Below are positions 43,459 to 51,978 of a stretch of 64,000 nucleotides of DNA, one piece after another (within the stretch, counting starts at the first letter, position 1; each line of letters begins with the position of its first letter). Where the stretch lies: assembly GCF_003634615.1 (NCBI RefSeq), contig NZ_RBKX01000001.1, positions 2,914,001-2,978,000 on the forward strand, given 5' to 3'. A program made the translations under genes and the position numbers. The notes below the pieces were generated by a model that was not told the DNA's origin, did no database searches, and worked only from the letters and a program-made list of their open reading frames with translations. This DNA is from Flavobacterium sp. 102. Its GTDB lineage: Bacteria; Bacteroidota; Bacteroidia; Flavobacteriales; Flavobacteriaceae.

Positions 43459-44193
43459 TTATTCTATATTCCTTGCTAATTTTAAAAAAACATCATTCAT
43501 AGAATCTACTTTGAATTGTAGTTTTAAATTTTTTGGAGTGTCTAAAGCTTCAATAGAGCCGTCAACCATAATAGAAACACGGTCACAATATTCTGCTTCA
43601 TCCATGTAATGTGTGGTTACAAAAATGGTAGTACCTTTATAAGCTTGTGTATAAATCATTTCCCAAAATTGTCTTCGGGTTATTGGGTCAACGCCTCCTG
43701 TTGGCTCATCGAGAAAAACAATTTTTGGCTCGTGCAGTAATGCAACTGAAAACGACAATTTTTGTTTCCAACCCAATGGTAACGATCCCACTAAATTATT
43801 GACCACATCTTGAAGCTGTAATTCTTCGACTAATTGGGCTATTTTTTGTTTAATTTGAATTCTTGATAATCCATAAATTCCACCAAAAAAAGTAATGTTT
43901 TCTTTTATCGTTAAATCATCGTACATAGAGAATTTTTGGCTCATATATCCTATACTTTTTTTAACCATTTCGGCTTGTGTATGTACATCAAAACCAGCCA
44001 CATTGGCTTCTCCAGAAGTGGGATTTGAAATTCCAATCAACATTTTCATTGCCGTTGTTTTTCCTGCTCCATTGGCTCCTAGAAACCCAAAAATTTCTCC
44101 TTTATACACATCAAAAGAAATACCTTTGACAGCCGTGAAGTTGCCAAATTGTTTGGTTAGGTTTTGTACAGATATAATTTTTTCTTTGTCCAT
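43459..44193 (-). CDS. ABC transporter ATPase, LPLGWKQ-type signature
   Basis: A 244-residue ATPase. Walker A GANGAGKTTAMKML, Walker B IVFLDEPTGGVDP. The signature reads LPLGWKQKLSF in place of LSGGQ, as in the second half of E. coli YbhF. Here the two YbhF halves are separate genes: this one and the one at 44202. The pair energises the ABC-2 permeases downstream. Confidence 0.9.
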   Translation of the reverse strand: MDKEKIISVQNLTKQFGNFTAVKGISFDVYKGEIFGFLGANGAGKTTAMKMLIGISNPTSGEANVAGFDVHTQAEMVKKSIGYMSQKFSMYDDLTIKENITFFGGIYGLSRIQIKQKIAQLVEELQLQDVVNNLVGSLPLGWKQKLSFSVALLHEPKIVFLDEPTGGVDPITRRQFWEMIYTQAYKGTTIFVTTHYMDEAEYCDRVSIMVDGSIEALDTPKNLKLQFKVDSMNDVFLKLARNIE

Positions 44194-44201
44194 TTTTTTA
44201 T

Positions 44202-45098
44202 TTATAAGTCCATAAAAACATCTTCAATCGTTATTATTGCGGGTTTAATAACGATATCCGCATGATTTTTATTTTTTAAATAATCGTGTAAATCATTTGG
44301 ATTAAAATCTGCTTTTTTATCAATGTAATGAATGAATTCGCCAAACGCATAAACACTGTATTGATTGGGATAATTTTTCAAGTCGTGAATCAAACCATGT
44401 GTGTTTTTTGCTCGTACATCATAAATTACTTTTTCGTAGTTGTTAATGATATTTTCAGGTGTTTCTATTTTTAAAATTTTGCCTTTTTGAATTAATGCAA
44501 TTCTATCGCAAAGCGAAGCTTCGTCCATATAAGGAGTTGAAACCAAAATGGTAATGCCTTTTTTTTGCAATCGTTTGAGCATAATCCAAAATTCTTTTCG
44601 GGAAACGGGATCCACTCCAGTGGTAGGTTCGTCAAGAAATAATACTTTTGGCGCATGAATTAACGCACAACACAAAGCTAATTTTTGTTTCATTCCGCCA
44701 GAAAGCGCTCCAGCTCTTCTTGTTTTGAAAGGCTCAATTTGAACGTAAATGTCTTTGATTAAATCATAATTTTCTTCGATGGTGGTTCCGAAAATAGTGG
44801 CAAAAAACTCCAAATTTTCTTCTACGGTTAAATCCTGATACAATGAGAATTTACCAGGCATATATCCCACAGAATTTCTAATTTCTTTAATGCCTTTGAT
44901 TACATCAAAACCTGCCACTTCTGCGCTACCTTCGTTGGCTACTAAAAGTGTTGTCAGTATTCTGAAAATAGTTGTTTTTCCGGCACCATCTGGACCAATT
45001 AGGCCAAATAATTCCCCGTCATTTACATTAAAAGTAATGTTTTCAACTGCTTTTATGTTTTTGTAAGATTTTGATATGTTGTTTACTGCAATACTCAT
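44202..45098 (-). CDS. ABC transporter ATPase, YbhF N-half-like
   Basis: A 298-residue ATPase with Walker A GPDGAGKTTIFRIL, signature LSGGMKQKLALC and Walker B VLFLDEPTTGVDP, plus a C-terminal ~70-residue extension. It corresponds to the first half of E. coli YbhF. Start and the cupin stop overlap by one base (TAATG), and the next ATPase follows after 8 bases. Confidence 0.9.
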   Translation of the reverse strand: MSIAVNNISKSYKNIKAVENITFNVNDGELFGLIGPDGAGKTTIFRILTTLLVANEGSAEVAGFDVIKGIKEIRNSVGYMPGKFSLYQDLTVEENLEFFATIFGTTIEENYDLIKDIYVQIEPFKTRRAGALSGGMKQKLALCCALIHAPKVLFLDEPTTGVDPVSRKEFWIMLKRLQKKGITILVSTPYMDEASLCDRIALIQKGKILKIETPENIINNYEKVIYDVRAKNTHGLIHDLKNYPNQYSVYAFGEFIHYIDKKADFNPNDLHDYLKNKNHADIVIKPAIITIEDVFMDL

Positions 45099-45385
45099 TA
45101 TTTTATCAATAAGAAATTACTTTCGTCAATTGCTTTTACAGCGTGTTTAACATTTTCTTCGATCATTACATAAGTGCCTGAATTGAGATTAATGACTGTT
45201 CCTTTTTCATCTGTAAAAACAGCATTTCCCGAAATGCAAACTAACAATGCAGGTATTTTTGAAACGTGTTCTTTAAGTATTTCACCTTTTGCTATTTGCA
45301 ATGAAATTACTTTAGCGTCTTTTGGTTCAAATAATAATTGTGTTTGAACGGGTTTATTTTCGGTATGTAAGTTTTTTAAAATCAT
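45098..45385 (-). CDS. Small cupin-like protein
   Basis: A 95-residue single cupin-like barrel (EHVSKIPALLVCISGNAVFT, then SGTYVMIEENVKHAVKA). Metal-binding histidines are few, so it may be a ligand sensor rather than an enzyme. It is overlapped on both sides by operon genes (4 bases with the upstream lipoprotein, 1 base with the ATPase). Confidence 0.65.
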   Translation of the reverse strand: MILKNLHTENKPVQTQLLFEPKDAKVISLQIAKGEILKEHVSKIPALLVCISGNAVFTDEKGTVINLNSGTYVMIEENVKHAVKAIDESNFLLIK

Positions 45386-45822
45386 TGGAAAAATTGATTA
45401 AATGTTTTAAACGAATTTTGAATTTCTGTAAACTGATTTGCTGATTTTTCTTTAGAAAACGAATCGACTAATTCTATATAAGGAACTAACCATTTGTGAA
45501 GTTCGTCATGAGCTTGTCCTTTCATGGTACAATTTGATGTTAGTATATCAATATTTGTCTTTAATTTATCAGCTAATAATGAATAATTAGTGTTTTTTTC
45601 TTGGTCAAAATGGACTACATCTTTTTCCATATTACGAATGTGTATCATCATATTATCATCTACCTTCCATTTTTCACCATTGTTTAATTGAATTGTTTCG
45701 CTTTGAGAATGTTGGTGTTCTTCAGTTTTAATTTCAGTAGCTTTTTCTTCTTTCGATTTCGTATTACAAGAGAAAAGGAGTAATATAACTGTGGCTAAAA
45801 AGGCAATTTTTATTTTTAACAT
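45382..45822 (-). CDS. Hypothetical lipoprotein, helical
   Basis: A 146-residue lipoprotein: signal and lipobox LLLFSCNTKSKEEK with Cys at about residue 19. A His/Glu-rich linker (EEHQHSQSE) is followed by a helical domain. The helical part resembles small periplasmic four-helix proteins that bind metals or sense stress, but no family is certain. Embedded in the efflux operon. Confidence 0.6.
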   Translation of the reverse strand: MLKIKIAFLATVILLLFSCNTKSKEEKATEIKTEEHQHSQSETIQLNNGEKWKVDDNMMIHIRNMEKDVVHFDQEKNTNYSLLADKLKTNIDILTSNCTMKGQAHDELHKWLVPYIELVDSFSKEKSANQFTEIQNSFKTFNQFFQ

Positions 45823-45843
45823 TTCTTGTAATTTTTTTAATTA

Positions 45844-46722
45844 TTATTTAAACCACATTTCTGCCGGCATTCCGATTTTTAGACTGCCATCATTTTTTAC
45901 TTTTACCTTTACGGCATAAACGAGATTTACTCGTTCTTCTTTTGTTTGAATAATTTTAGGAGTAAACTCTGCCGAAGATGCAATCCATGAAATGTTTCCT
46001 TGATATGATTTCATATCTTTTTCAGCATCAATTTTTACCGATACATTTTGTCCAACTTTTATTTTTGACAACTGTGTTTCGCTTACATAGATTCGTAAAG
46101 TCATTTCAGAAATATCAGCTACCTTGTATAGTGGTTTTCCAAATGCTGTTATTTCGCCTGGTTCAGCATACTTAGTTAAAACAGTTCCATTAATAGGATT
46201 AATAATTTTACTTTTTGCTATTTGATCATTGATTCTAGCAATTTGTACATCTATCGATTTTAAGTCATTTAAAATAGGTGCATTTTGAGTTCCGACACTT
46301 TTTATTTGCTCTTCGATAACTTTTACCTTTCCTTCAATTTCATCTACTTGTCGTTTAGTTGCAGCATTTTCAGCATACATATTACGGATTCGGTTTTTCT
46401 CTAATTTAGCTGTTTTTAATTGTTCATTTAAGACGCTTTTTTGTGATATTATATTTGCGGATTTTGACGACACGGTGCTTTTAGAGGCAATTAATTGTTG
46501 TTTCGCAAAATGTAATTGTAATGTATCAACTAATCCTACTTGTAATTGAGATTTTAATTCATCTCCTTCTTCGACTTTTAAAAACTCTATTTTACCGTTA
46601 GCTTCTGAAGAAATAGTTATTTCAGTTGCTTCAAAATTCCCATAACCGTCAGCTTTGTCGTTATTTTTGTTACAAGAAATTAACCCTATCGTTGCTAAAA
46701 TTATAATGCTTATTTTTTTCAT
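45844..46722 (-). CDS. HlyD-family periplasmic adaptor lipoprotein
   Basis: A 292-residue membrane fusion protein with a lipobox (TIGLISCNKNND), a beta-barrel/lipoyl start (GKIEFLKVEEGDELKSQLQV), a long coiled coil (about residues 75-165) and the second lipoyl half (KSKIINPINGTVLTKYAEPG). It corresponds to YbhG and links the ABC-2 exporter with the TolC-like channel encoded just upstream. Confidence 0.9.
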   Translation of the reverse strand: MKKISIIILATIGLISCNKNNDKADGYGNFEATEITISSEANGKIEFLKVEEGDELKSQLQVGLVDTLQLHFAKQQLIASKSTVSSKSANIISQKSVLNEQLKTAKLEKNRIRNMYAENAATKRQVDEIEGKVKVIEEQIKSVGTQNAPILNDLKSIDVQIARINDQIAKSKIINPINGTVLTKYAEPGEITAFGKPLYKVADISEMTLRIYVSETQLSKIKVGQNVSVKIDAEKDMKSYQGNISWIASSAEFTPKIIQTKEERVNLVYAVKVKVKNDGSLKIGMPAEMWFK

Positions 46723-46748
46723 TTTTTTTAAATTTTTCGGATCCTATT

Positions 46749-47999
46749 TTATTTTCCCTTAATTATTTCGTAATTTGATTTAGCCGCTGTTAATTGAACT
46801 TCATGCGTTTTCAAAATATTTTTTGCTTCAAATAAATTGGTTAATTCTATAAGATATTCAGACGATGTTATAACACCATTTTTCAATTGAACATCTGAGG
46901 ATTTAATAATTTTTTCACGTATTTGAATTATTTCGGCATCAGAAAGTAGCAGTTGTTCTATTTTTTTAATTTCATAATCTTGCTCTTCTAATTGTATTTT
47001 GTTATTTAATTCAAATGTTTCTTTCTCAGATGTCACTATTTCTTTTGATATATCTAATGCTTTTTTATCTGTTTTTGTTTTACCCCAATCAAAAATATTC
47101 CAATTAGCTTTTACCCCAACAACATAGAATGTTTGAAAAGAATTGTCTAACATGTTTAATCCTGGATTACCATAACCCGCCTGACCAAAAGCATTTATTT
47201 TTGGAAGATTTGATTTAGATAAAACATTTTTTGAGAACTCTAATTGCTGATTTTGTAAATCATAAAAAGCAATTTCGGGTCTTATTAAATTAGTGCTATT
47301 TGTATATGATAATGGTTGTATTAAAGTTGTTTCGGTATCAATTTTTGAAAAAGTTAATTCTGAAAGGTTATTTAATAATTTGATGTTTTCAAATTTAATT
47401 TCTGTTAATTGCTGGTTTATTTTAATAATTTCTGCTTCTAAAACCTGTTCTGATGATGGAAGAATTGCTCCAAATTTGACTCCCGATTTCACTTCCTTAA
47501 CTTTGGAATTTAATAACTCTTTTTTTGAAGATAGTAGTGCTTTTTTTTCTTGAAGTAACAAAACAGAAAAGAAATATTGATTGATTCGAGTTTTTATCTG
47601 ATATAAACTAACTTCGATTAGTTGTTGTTGTGTTTTGGTTTGCGCTTCTTTTAATTTAGTATTTGCATCAATTATTCCACCATTGTATAATAATTGATTT
47701 ACATCTAAAGTTGCTCTATATTGATCTTTTTTTAAAGATTGAACTCCTGGCAGAGAAGTAGGTAAACCTATCACTTCAGATTGATAAGTTGCTTGTGCGT
47801 TTACATCGATTTTTGGTAACTTTCCTTTGCTTAATGCTTCAATTTCATAGCTTGATTTTTGTTCTATTAATCCTGTTTGTTTTGATAAAGGATAATTTTT
47901 AGTGGCTAATGTGTAACAATCTTCCAAGGTTAAAGTCTGTTGAGCATTTGTATATATTGATAAAAGCAATAATATCAGTATGATTAACTTAGTTTTCAT
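46749..47999 (-). CDS. TolC-family outer membrane channel
   Basis: A 416-residue outer membrane efflux protein with a signal peptide ending NAQQ and the family start TLTLEDCYTLATKNYPL. Long helical hairpins (LSKGKLPKIDVNAQATYQS, KSNLPKINAFGQAGYG) mark the two repeats. It completes a tripartite exporter with the HlyD and ABC components. Confidence 0.9.
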   Translation of the reverse strand: MKTKLIILILLLLSIYTNAQQTLTLEDCYTLATKNYPLSKQTGLIEQKSSYEIEALSKGKLPKIDVNAQATYQSEVIGLPTSLPGVQSLKKDQYRATLDVNQLLYNGGIIDANTKLKEAQTKTQQQLIEVSLYQIKTRINQYFFSVLLLQEKKALLSSKKELLNSKVKEVKSGVKFGAILPSSEQVLEAEIIKINQQLTEIKFENIKLLNNLSELTFSKIDTETTLIQPLSYTNSTNLIRPEIAFYDLQNQQLEFSKNVLSKSNLPKINAFGQAGYGNPGLNMLDNSFQTFYVVGVKANWNIFDWGKTKTDKKALDISKEIVTSEKETFELNNKIQLEEQDYEIKKIEQLLLSDAEIIQIREKIIKSSDVQLKNGVITSSEYLIELTNLFEAKNILKTHEVQLTAAKSNYEIIKGK

Positions 48000-48002
48000 A
48001 AT

Positions 48003-48614
48003 TTATATTTTTATTGAATTGATGATAAACTCAGCCACTTCAGTTTTTCTATTTTCTAGTATTTTATTGTAGCTTTCTTTATCCACATTAACAAGGGTCA
48101 TTAATAGAGGTTCTCCAATAAAAGGAAAAATATTTAAAGAGATAATATTGATAAATAACTGTTCCGCTTCAATTGGTTTAATAATTCCTTGAATTATAGC
48201 ATCACTTACTTGAAGTTTAAATTTTTCAATGGAAGGAAATTTTTTTTCAGAGCGAAGCTTTTTAACAAATTCTGGGTTTTTATTTAATTCTTGTATTACA
48301 AAGTTTGGCAAATAGGGATGTTTGATTACAAACGAAACATAATTTTCAGTGAACTTTCGTATTTTTTCAAATAAGTCACTATCATCATTTAGCACTTTAT
48401 TTAATTGTGGTGCTAAAAGCGAAAAAGCACTTTTGAAAACAGCTTCAAATAATAATTGTTTGCTTCTATAATAATAATGCAATAATGCTTTATTAATTTT
48501 TGCTTTATCTGCTATTTCTTGCATTCTTGCCCCTGCCATTCCTTTTTGCTGAAAGATTTCTTTTGCAGCTATTAATATTTCATTTTCAGTATTTTCAGTT
48601 TTAATTTTATCCAT
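48003..48614 (-). CDS. TetR-family repressor of the efflux operon
   Basis: A 203-residue TetR regulator. The N-terminal HTH is complete: ILIAAKEIFQQKGMAGARMQ, then IADKAKINKALLHYYYRSKQ. It heads the operon, 4 bases before the TolC gene, so it probably represses its own transcription and that of the exporter until a drug or bile-like ligand binds. Confidence 0.9.
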   Translation of the reverse strand: MDKIKTENTENEILIAAKEIFQQKGMAGARMQEIADKAKINKALLHYYYRSKQLLFEAVFKSAFSLLAPQLNKVLNDDSDLFEKIRKFTENYVSFVIKHPYLPNFVIQELNKNPEFVKKLRSEKKFPSIEKFKLQVSDAIIQGIIKPIEAEQLFINIISLNIFPFIGEPLLMTLVNVDKESYNKILENRKTEVAEFIINSIKI

Positions 48615-48627
48615 ATTGTTTAATTAT

Positions 48628-48649
48628 ATAGTTTAACTATTTGGTTAAC
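48628..48649 (-). promoter_or_regulatory. Putative TetR operator
   Basis: ATAGTTTAACTAT is a 13-bp palindrome followed by TTGGTTAAC, an adjacent related half-site, 14 bases upstream of the TetR start. A minus-strand TTTG lies just beyond at the right distance for a -33 element. Confidence 0.5.
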
Positions 48650-48747
48650 AAAATTACTAAAAGAAAATTACTAAAATGGTGTTTATGCTTTTTTTAACAA
48701 ATAATAAAATCTTAATAGCTTTAAATAGCCTTGATTACTAGAAATTT

Positions 48748-50001
48748 TTAGCTTGCGACAGAAGATTTTTTCAATATATTATTGTCTAAAATTGAAAATT
48801 TATCTTTTAAAATCTTCATATCATCACTCACTTTTCTATCCAAAACTTTAGCATAATGCTGTGTAGTTCTTAAATTTTTATGCCCAAGCATTTTGCTCAC
48901 GCTTTCAATAGGAACACCATTGGTAAGTGTCACAGTAGTGGCAAATGTATGTCGAGCAATGTGAAAGGTTAATTCTTTTTCAATTTCACAAACTCCTGCT
49001 ATTTCTTTTAAATAGGCATTCATCTTTTGGTTGGATAGGATAGGTAGTAGCTTATCTTCATTTACACACTGTGGATGATTTTCGTATTTATCGATTATCA
49101 ATTGTGTTACAGGAAGGATTGGAATTTTGGAAGCACTTTCAGTTTTTTGCCTATGTGTGAATATCCATTTCTCGCCATCTATTCCATAGCTTATATGCGA
49201 TTTTGTTAAGTTTTTGACATCTATGTATGCCAAACCAGTAAAGCAGCTAAAAAGAAAGATATCACGAACTAGTGAAAGTCTTTCTGTTTTGAAATCTTTT
49301 TCAATTATTGATTGGATTTCTGCTTCAGCTAGATAAACTCTCTCAACTTCTTTGATTTTTGATTTATAATTAGCAAATGGGTTCTTATCTATCCAGTCAT
49401 TGTCCAAACAAAGCTTGATTATTTTATTGAAGTTTTTAAGATATTTGACCGCTGTATTATTAGCACAGTTTCTAACGCTTCGTAAATAGAATTCGTAGTC
49501 ACAAACAAATGCATTGTCTATTTTTGTGATGTCGATATCTGATATTTGATATTTCCATTGCAGAAACTCTTCCGTATGCTTTAATGATGTTTTGTAACGT
49601 TCCAATGTTCCTGGAGCATATTCTTTGCCTACCAATTCTTTAATTTTATTGTTATGATCCTGGAATATCGGTATCAACATTCTTTTGCGGTCATTGGCTC
49701 CGAAAATTTCGTTTTTCAAATTTTCAGATGTTACTTCCATATCTTTTTTAAACAAGCGCTTTTCAGCGTCTAAAACTTTTGTTTTTAAATAATCAAGATA
49801 TTCATTTATTGTACGGGCTTCTTTAGTGCCGCCCTTCACTTTAGACCCTTCGCTAGACCAGTTGTCAGGAGACACACTTTTATTGGCACTAAATTCAAAT
49901 CTTTTGGCATCGATTGTAACCCTAACATAAATAGGGCAAACTCCATTACTGTTGACTTTTGCTCTCTTAATATAAAAGAGAATTGAAACGGGTGAATTCA
50001 T
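48748..50001 (-). CDS. Tyrosine recombinase (Bacteroidota integrase)
   Basis: A 417-residue site-specific recombinase. N-terminal Arm-type domain (VSILFYIKRAKVNSNGVCPI), SAM-like core-binding domain, and catalytic domain with Arg in FLFSCFTGLAYIDVKNL context, HIARHTFATTV, LGHKNLRTTQHYAK and the Tyr nucleophile. It should be active. It sits at the right end of the efflux cassette, and a diverged C-terminal fragment of a relative sits at the left end (40638-40922). It is divergent from the second integrase at 50472. Confidence 0.9.
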   Translation of the reverse strand: MNSPVSILFYIKRAKVNSNGVCPIYVRVTIDAKRFEFSANKSVSPDNWSSEGSKVKGGTKEARTINEYLDYLKTKVLDAEKRLFKKDMEVTSENLKNEIFGANDRKRMLIPIFQDHNNKIKELVGKEYAPGTLERYKTSLKHTEEFLQWKYQISDIDITKIDNAFVCDYEFYLRSVRNCANNTAVKYLKNFNKIIKLCLDNDWIDKNPFANYKSKIKEVERVYLAEAEIQSIIEKDFKTERLSLVRDIFLFSCFTGLAYIDVKNLTKSHISYGIDGEKWIFTHRQKTESASKIPILPVTQLIIDKYENHPQCVNEDKLLPILSNQKMNAYLKEIAGVCEIEKELTFHIARHTFATTVTLTNGVPIESVSKMLGHKNLRTTQHYAKVLDRKVSDDMKILKDKFSILDNNILKKSSVAS

Positions 50002-50210
50002 AAGTGGTAACCTTTAGTTATTATTAAATTTAAAATTTTCAATAATGACAAACAAGATGTTCACTATTTGAATAGGTTAGTGAACAGGTTGCCGGATTGG
50101 TGAGAAGATTTCTGCGAGGAGTCACTTAATTTTGAAAAAGCAAGTGACTCCTTTTAGGACACCTAAGGTTTGATATTTTATGAATAATTTGATATTCTGT
50201 AAAAGAAAAA

Positions 50211-50243
50211 ACCCCACTAAATCCTTGAATTTAGTGAGGTTTA
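50211..50243 (-). terminator. Hairpin terminator left of a tRNA-like 3' end
   Basis: AACCCCACTAAAT/ATTTAGTGAGGTTT stem with a 6-nt loop. On the minus strand it follows the tRNA-like tail at 50265-50280 and has T-runs, so it looks like the terminator of a leftward tRNA gene. Confidence 0.6.
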
Positions 50244-50264
50244 TTTCATTTTGCTTTTCAGCTA

Positions 50265-50280
50265 GCGGAGAAAGAGGGAC
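50265..50280 (-). other. Probable attachment site: tRNA 3'-end fragment
   Basis: AGCGGAGAAAGAGGGA on the plus strand equals the reverse complement of a tRNA acceptor/T-arm end (TCCCTCTTTCTCCGCT). The rest of the T-loop is absent, since the sequence continues CTACAACAACTG. A tRNA tail with its terminator but no body, 190 bp from an integrase start, is what insertion into a tRNA 3' end leaves. The tRNA identity (perhaps serine) is a guess. Confidence 0.5.
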
Positions 50281-50471
50281 TACAACAACTGTTCATGTTT
50301 AATCTTGCTTACTCAATGAATTTTTACAAACCCTTGTAAATACTGTTAAATTTACAATTTTAACAGCACAGATGAGAGCAAATAAAATCAAACAAACATA
50401 AAGGTTGTTGTCTTATTGTTGTCTAAGTTATTTTAATTACTATATTTGTTATATATTAAATTACAGTACCA

Positions 50472-51788
50472 ATGGCGACAATCAAATTTATGTTGCAAAG
50501 CGAAAGCAACAACGCTCCGATTTATCTCAGACTATCAGTCGGAAAGGGCAATACTCCAAAACGTAAGACGAGAGAGTTCATCGATGCCAAATCATGGAGC
50601 AAGGCAAAAGGCTATCCGAACGACAAGGAAGTCGAAGGCAAAAACCTAAAATCAAAGCTCATCGACCTTGAATCATACGTACAGAAGCAATTAAACGCTG
50701 ATGATGCCAAAGGGCTGACAATTGATGGCAACTGGTTAGAGAAAACGATTGACAAGTTCCACGACCGCATCGAACCTGATAGTTTGGATTACTTGATTCC
50801 ATACGGCGAACACTTTTTGAAACGTTTACCATATCAAACTACTTCGAAGGGAAAGAAAGGTGTAGATGCTTCAACCATTACAAAATATAAAACGATTGTC
50901 GAAAAGCTTAGAGGATTTCAAGAGCACATGAATAAAACGTATTTGGTACGTGATGTAAATATGACATTCCATGCTGAGTTTCTCGAGTATCTTGAAACTG
51001 TTGAAAGTATTAGTGATAATACAGCCGGGCGTTATTTGGCCTTTGTAAAAACTATCGTTTTAAACGCACAAAAGAACGGAATCACAATCAGCCCTCAAAT
51101 TGCCGACTTCAAGGGATTTTCCATAAAAGTTCCAATTGTGACGCTGACCTTTAAAGAAATCGAGCAAGTCAAAGCGGCTGTTTACAAAGACGAGAAAATG
51201 GATATTGCACGCGATTGGCTCGTGATGTCTTGCTTTCTCGGACAGCGTGCGAGTGACCTTTTCAGGATGAATAAACAGATGGTTGAAAAGCATCACGGAT
51301 ACCGATTTATTTCTCTAACACAACAGAAAACACAAAAAGCGGTGCAGATACCAATCCACGAAGAAGTGGATATTATTCTCAAAAAGTATAGCGGTCAATT
51401 CCCGCCGCTTTTCGCTAAAAATCTTGGCAGCAACAGCGCAATGTATGACCGACTTTTGAAAGATGTGTGCGCAATAGCAAAAATCAATACCATCACAGAA
51501 GGAAACCTCACCGATCCCAAAACCAAGAAATATGGTAAAGGAAACTATCCAAAGTGGATGTTGGTTTCGTCACACATTGGACGAAGAAGCTTTGCCACAA
51601 ACTTTTATGCTAAAAACGAATATCCAACCCCACTACTGATGGCGGTTACTGGACATTCGACAGAAACAATGTTTTTGGAGTATATCGGTAAAAAACCTAT
51701 GGATTATGCGATTCAGTTGGCGGAGATTTGGGCGGCAAAGTCTGAAAAAAAATGTACAACTCAATTGCTGACACTTAAAGCAGTTTAG
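50472..51788 (+). CDS. Tyrosine recombinase with SAM-like N domain
   Basis: A 438-residue integrase. N-terminal Arm domain MATIKFMLQSESNNAPIYLR, core-binding region near 150-190 (YLVRDVNMTFHAEFLEYLE). The catalytic domain has Arg in FLGQRASDLFRMN, HIGRRSFATNFYA, TGHSTETMFLEYIGK and the tyrosine nucleophile there. Its GC content is higher than the left-hand integrase, suggesting a different origin. It lies 190 bp from the tRNA-like fragment and probably belongs to the element that carries the metal genes to its right. Confidence 0.9.
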   Translation: MATIKFMLQSESNNAPIYLRLSVGKGNTPKRKTREFIDAKSWSKAKGYPNDKEVEGKNLKSKLIDLESYVQKQLNADDAKGLTIDGNWLEKTIDKFHDRIEPDSLDYLIPYGEHFLKRLPYQTTSKGKKGVDASTITKYKTIVEKLRGFQEHMNKTYLVRDVNMTFHAEFLEYLETVESISDNTAGRYLAFVKTIVLNAQKNGITISPQIADFKGFSIKVPIVTLTFKEIEQVKAAVYKDEKMDIARDWLVMSCFLGQRASDLFRMNKQMVEKHHGYRFISLTQQKTQKAVQIPIHEEVDIILKKYSGQFPPLFAKNLGSNSAMYDRLLKDVCAIAKINTITEGNLTDPKTKKYGKGNYPKWMLVSSHIGRRSFATNFYAKNEYPTPLLMAVTGHSTETMFLEYIGKKPMDYAIQLAEIWAAKSEKKCTTQLLTLKAV

Positions 51789-51809
51789 TAATAAAATATT
51801 TTTATTTTC

Positions 51810-51833
51810 AAAGCCCTTCATGGGCTTTTTTTT
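51810..51833 (+). terminator. Terminator of integrase gene
   Basis: AAAGCCC-TTCA-TGGGCTTT stem with a long T tract, 22 bases after the integrase stop. Confidence 0.85.
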
Positions 51834-51978
51834 ATTAGAAAAATATGTGACATGACAGATTTTAAAATTGTTGTTATCTTGCCATCCAAGCAACAGCTAT
51901 GAAAGGCATCCGCATGTTTGAGTGTTTTGGATTAAATGCCGAGAAAAAAAGAGTCATTCACAGTTAAAGAACCTCAGC

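Noticed and set aside
50472..51788. The integrase as a partner of the left-hand efflux cassette
   Set aside because: It is divergent, differs in composition, and is separated by the tRNA-like junction, so it more likely belongs to the right-hand metal element.
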